A DNA stretch of 64,000 nt, taken from the NCBI GenBank assembly GCA_028554755.1, contig JAPTOF010000029.1, positions 310,001 to 374,000 on the forward strand, written 5' to 3'. The notes below the pieces were generated by a model. The model ran no database searches, was not told the origin of the DNA, and worked only from the letters and a program-made list of their open reading frames with translations. Within the stretch, counting starts at the first letter, position 1, and every line of letters starts with the position of its first letter. The DNA comes from Cordia subcordata (taxonomy: Eukaryota > Streptophyta > Magnoliopsida > Boraginales > Cordiaceae). The translations under genes were made by a program, and so were the position numbers. Positions 60,683 through 64,000 of this stretch are shown piece by piece.

Positions 60683-61120
60683 AAAATTTCTTCCTTTTTG
60701 GCAAGAAAATACTGTAACACGTAGTACACACTTATTGTGTGATTTTTGCTCTACTTTTTCAAGAGCATATTACTTTGCTTCTTTCCACACAAGAGGCTAT
60801 TCTCTCAAGATAAGTCTCTTTAATCATAGGGAAGAAGACTAGGGAGTTGCCTATTGCGACACCCTCATAGTAAAATTTTTGGCGGCCTTATTCGTGAATG
60901 GGAACAAAGCTCGTGACGGTTTTAACTTCATCAAAGGCCCCAGGCTTTAAGAGGTTAGCTTTACATATTTTTTACAAGTACTAGTTATATTCTATATGTT
61001 CTTAAGCATGTTCTTGTGTGTGTTATATGGTTATTCTATTTTCCTAGCATGTTTTCTTGGTAGAATTTTTTTTTTAAAATATGGACTAGGATACATCACA
61101 CTTTATAATATTGATCCTAC
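60683..61120 (+). repeat. LTR fragment (Y-right), plus strand, inverted relative to Y-left
   Basis: It ends TTGATCCTACA at 61120, as does Y-left at its outer end. Shared blocks include GGACTAGGATACA, GCATATTACTTTGCTTC and GAGTTGCCTATTGC. It is cut on its left by the Ty3 fragment. Confidence 0.75.
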
Positions 61121-62610
61121 AGTAGTAAAGTGTGTGTGAGTGCAGGGTCAAATCCACGAGGAAGCCTAATGTGTATAGTGTCCTAAGCTATTCAGGTCCT
61201 AAGAGCTATGTGTTGGGTCCCTAAACTATGATGTTTTTGGGGTTTTTGGTTTAAAGAGAGCTCAAAAAAGACAAACCTAATCTAAAGGCAAGGAAATAAA
61301 AGATGTATGTGTGTGTGATGGGGGAATCAAGTAATCTAAGGGGATGTAAACGTTAGAAATGGGGAACTAGGGTGATTATGTACTATTTATGGGTGATTAC
61401 TATGTCTTTCTAGTGTTACTTGATGGATTATACTAAGTGCTGTAATCTAGACCTATAATTAGTCTCCTAATTGGTACCCTAACCCTCAGTATGGGTCCGT
61501 CCCTAGGTAGCAATGCCTAGCAGTACGGCGTGGTCTTTATGACTTAGGAATTAGGGCTAGCCAATAAGGTTCTAGGTGAACGTAGATTGATCTAACCCTG
61601 GCACTTAATCCACCCACTTAGAGCTACGACGTGGTCCTTATGAACTTAGGGTGTTAGGGTGGACAACCTAGCCTTCCTAAGTGAACTAAGGTCAACTAAA
61701 CCTATCCGAACTCCTATTGGCTGGATTTAAAGCCAAAGGGGACTCGACCTAGGCTAGTTACTAGTTACGCACCATCGATCGCATCACAATAACAAAAATT
61801 GACATTAAAGTGCAAAGAAAATACATCTAGGGCATGACATTCAAGAATACACCAGTATATTATACTACTAAACACATATACATGCTTAGATTGTACCAAT
61901 TTAAGCAATAGTACCAGGCATGTAAGCAATAGAAGCTATTTATGCTATTAAGTATACTAACACACACATAGGCATGTATATAATCATACCTACTTCATGT
62001 AATCACCATATGAACATATAGACATACGTCCAGCCGGGGGCCCAGCCGGTCGACCGGCTTTGGGGCTAAGTCATCCAGCCAAAATTGGCCTAGATTCTGA
62101 TTTGGCTGGTTAACCTTGTCGGTCGACCGACCATGACAGAAGCTCAATCAATCTTGATAGTAAAATGTTCATATCTCGCTCATTTTGGTTCCGATTCGTG
62201 CACCATCTTTTGCATTCTAAAACATGTCCAAATTTTGTCCATATCCTTCTTACATTGCAAGCTCCAAATTTGGCTTGCGTCGCGCTCGATTTTGCCTTGG
62301 CTGCTCCTTCCTTCACCCGACCATTTCCAAATGCACTTTTCTTCATTCTTTTACGTCCAAAACACCCTTGGCTTTGTTCCACTCTCTAAGCACCCTCAAT
62401 TAAGCTCCAATTATCTTCCCAAATCACAACTTAAACAAGCAACGAACGCAAATTAGTGTAGCATTTAAGTCCTAACTTCAACTATGAACATGTAAACCAT
62501 AATATGCACAATTATGACCTGAATGCTATACTAACACATTAAATAAAGCTCAAAACACCTCAAAACAAGTATATACATGCAGTACATAAACACACAAAAT
62601 GAACAAATCA
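61121..62610 (-). repeat. Ty3 3' LTR (LTR G)
   Basis: On the minus strand it starts TGATTTGTTCATTTTGTG at 62610, right after a PPT, and runs to about 61121, where Y-right begins; the last few terminal bases seem to be lost. It contains the family blocks (CTACGACGTGGTCC, GGATTTAAAGCC) and palindromes at 62046-62057 and 62120-62129. Open frames inside it are not genes. Confidence 0.82.
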
Positions 62611-62631
62611 ACACCCCAAAACCTTCTCCTT
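62611..62631 (-). promoter_or_regulatory. Polypurine tract of the right-edge Ty3 element
   Basis: On the minus strand a purine-rich run (AAGGAGAAGG, TTTT, GGGGTGT) directly precedes LTR G. A hairpin lies just upstream (62629-62648). Confidence 0.7.
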
Positions 62632-64000
62632 GCTTGTCCCCAAGCAAGCACAAACCTAAGTTTACCTCTAAAGTCGGTACAAAAGGTTGCCTACAGAATT
62701 GACTCCCTCTTATGGTTAGCCTAAGAAGCATAAATGGGGCATTCCAATTATGGAGAGATCCTCAACTCTCTTCAGATCCTCTCTCTACTCATAAAGGGCC
62801 TCGAACCTCGTGGGAAGTTCCTGAGTGGCCAAATCACCACAAGCCTAGGATTCTAACGCACGTACTCGGGATGTTGAGATTTCGTGCCCTGTCAACTAAC
62901 ATGGCCTCCCCAACATGCATAAAGCCTTAAAGACAAGAAGAGAGAGAATATATTTAGACAATGGCTTAAAAAAATCCTTATTCACATATCTACGTAGAAG
63001 ATAGCTTGTGCTAAGTTGACATTGTGTCACTTATGCACTTATTCACAAACTTTTTGGTGCCTTTGGTTTTTTTCTCTTTTTCCCTTTTTTTTGGTTTTTT
63101 TGCACCTTTTTGCCTTTGTCCAATTTTTTTGAATTTTTCATGCCTTGCATTGTATTCACACAAGAAGAAAAGAAAAAGAAAGGCTTTGGCCCATCAAAAC
63201 GAATTAATCAAGGAAGGGCACTCATATTGACAACCCTTTTTCAACACTCTTTCCTACCAAGCTATGGGGTGGCTACAAGGGTCATTCTTAAAAGTCTTCA
63301 ATCCCCACAACTTCCAAGGGCATCCCCTTCAAGACCCGATTTTCACTCCATTCACTCCCCACAATGCAACTCATATTCACCAATCAATTGAGTCAACCAG
63401 AATAGCCAACGCAATGATCAACCAAGAAATAACTCAATATGCATACAAACCAAAAAATTTAAGCCATTTGAAAGCACATTATGCAATCTATCCTATACAA
63501 AGCATGATATATAACAATAAAACCAAACTCCCACACCCCCAAACCTAAAGTTTGCTTATCCTCAAGCAAACAGAACAATACTACTCAACAAGCAAATCGA
63601 CAACACAAAGCAAGTAAAGGTGGTGGGGACCGGGTATATACAAAGGGACAAATGGAGAAAGGATAGATACAACCTTGTGCTCCTTTTTAAAGCTTGTCAA
63701 TGCCAATGATTTATCATTTATGTACTAACACTGTTTTTCAAAAACTATAAACACTTATAAGACACGGTTAGTAACATTGTCATACGAGCTCGCATTGGCA
63801 TCATCAAATGATAAACAAGGCGTATAAAGAATGAGAAATGATAGAAATGAGGGTCAACACTTAGGAGGGTGAAAAAAAGAAAGCAAACGAAAAGAAAAAT
63901 GGAAATCAAAGAACAATAATACTAAAAGAAAATAAAAGAAAAGGAAAATCAAGGAAACCAAGTGAAATATAAGCATGTCTAAGGTGCTTCCTAGCAGCAT
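62611..64000 (-). other. 3' untranslated region of a Ty3 element whose pol lies beyond the window
   Basis: The stretch 63600-64000 is the inverse of 52320-52650 in the plus-strand Ty3 fragment, with CCTTGTTTATCATTTGATGATG as a long exact block on the minus strand. The right edge has the CTGCTAGGAAGCACC block that follows integrase. No ORF here is supported. Two small perfect hairpins are at 62629-62648 and 63550-63571. Confidence 0.75.

Noticed and set aside
61112..61120. TGATCCTAC as the terminal bases of LTR G
   Set aside because: The same bases end the Y-left fragment at 57868, so they belong to Y-right; resemblance to the LTR end at 12386 is short.
62110..62456. Frames of 74-107 codons on both strands
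   Set aside because: They fall inside Ty3 LTR G and match nothing known.

Overview
This window is nuclear DNA of a eudicot plant. Two ordinary intron-containing plant genes lie in a dense bed of nested transposable elements; there is no bacterial, organellar or CRISPR signal. The genes are a type II thymidine kinase (TK1-like, minus strand, 9550-10640, 3 coding exons, about 251 aa) and a RING-type E3 ubiquitin ligase of the DA2 family (plus strand, 29948-35737, 8 coding exons, about 420 aa). Both read through without a frameshift or stop once introns are removed. Everything else coding-like belongs to transposons, nearly all broken. The species cannot be named from the sequence alone.

Layout. 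1-7862: a Ty3-type (Tat/Athila-like) LTR retrotransposon on the minus strand with integrase, RNase H, RT, protease, gag, PBS and 5' LTR. 7863-8750: a fragment of a plant-transposon accessory ORF. 9550-10640: TK1. 11456-13370: two half-LTRs of the Ty3 family in opposite orientation. 13440-20350: a decayed Ty1/copia element (copia A) interrupted by a solo Ty3-type LTR with a perfect TSD. 20358-20654: a foldback element. 20808-25763: a minus-strand Helitron with both termini, a helicase remnant, an RPA-like remnant and a nested LTR. 25764-29400: AT-rich spacer with a minisatellite and MITEs. 29948-35737: DA2. 36709-38058: a tandem duplication with a SINE in one copy. 39497-49660: a Maximus/SIRE-like copia element (copia B) with a third ORF downstream of pol, split by another solo LTR. 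49660-52660: a 5'-truncated Ty3 fragment. 52661-53386: a solo copia-type LTR. 53393-57867: a second SIRE-like copia element on the minus strand (copia C), with the same third ORF. 57868-61120: a Ty3 gag-protease-RT fragment between two inverted LTR fragments. 61121-64000: the 3' LTR and 3' untranslated region of another Ty3 element whose pol lies beyond the window.

The most interesting points are these. An accessory ORF with a basic N-terminus and a coiled-coil-like C-terminus recurs after copia pol in two elements and as a third fragment. A palindrome (CCGGTCGACCGG and variants) is shared by the LTRs of two unrelated retrotransposon superfamilies. The Helitron is fully delimited. Several insertions can be ordered in time by their TSDs, including solo LTRs inside copia, a MITE inside RNase H, and a SINE inside one copy of a duplication.
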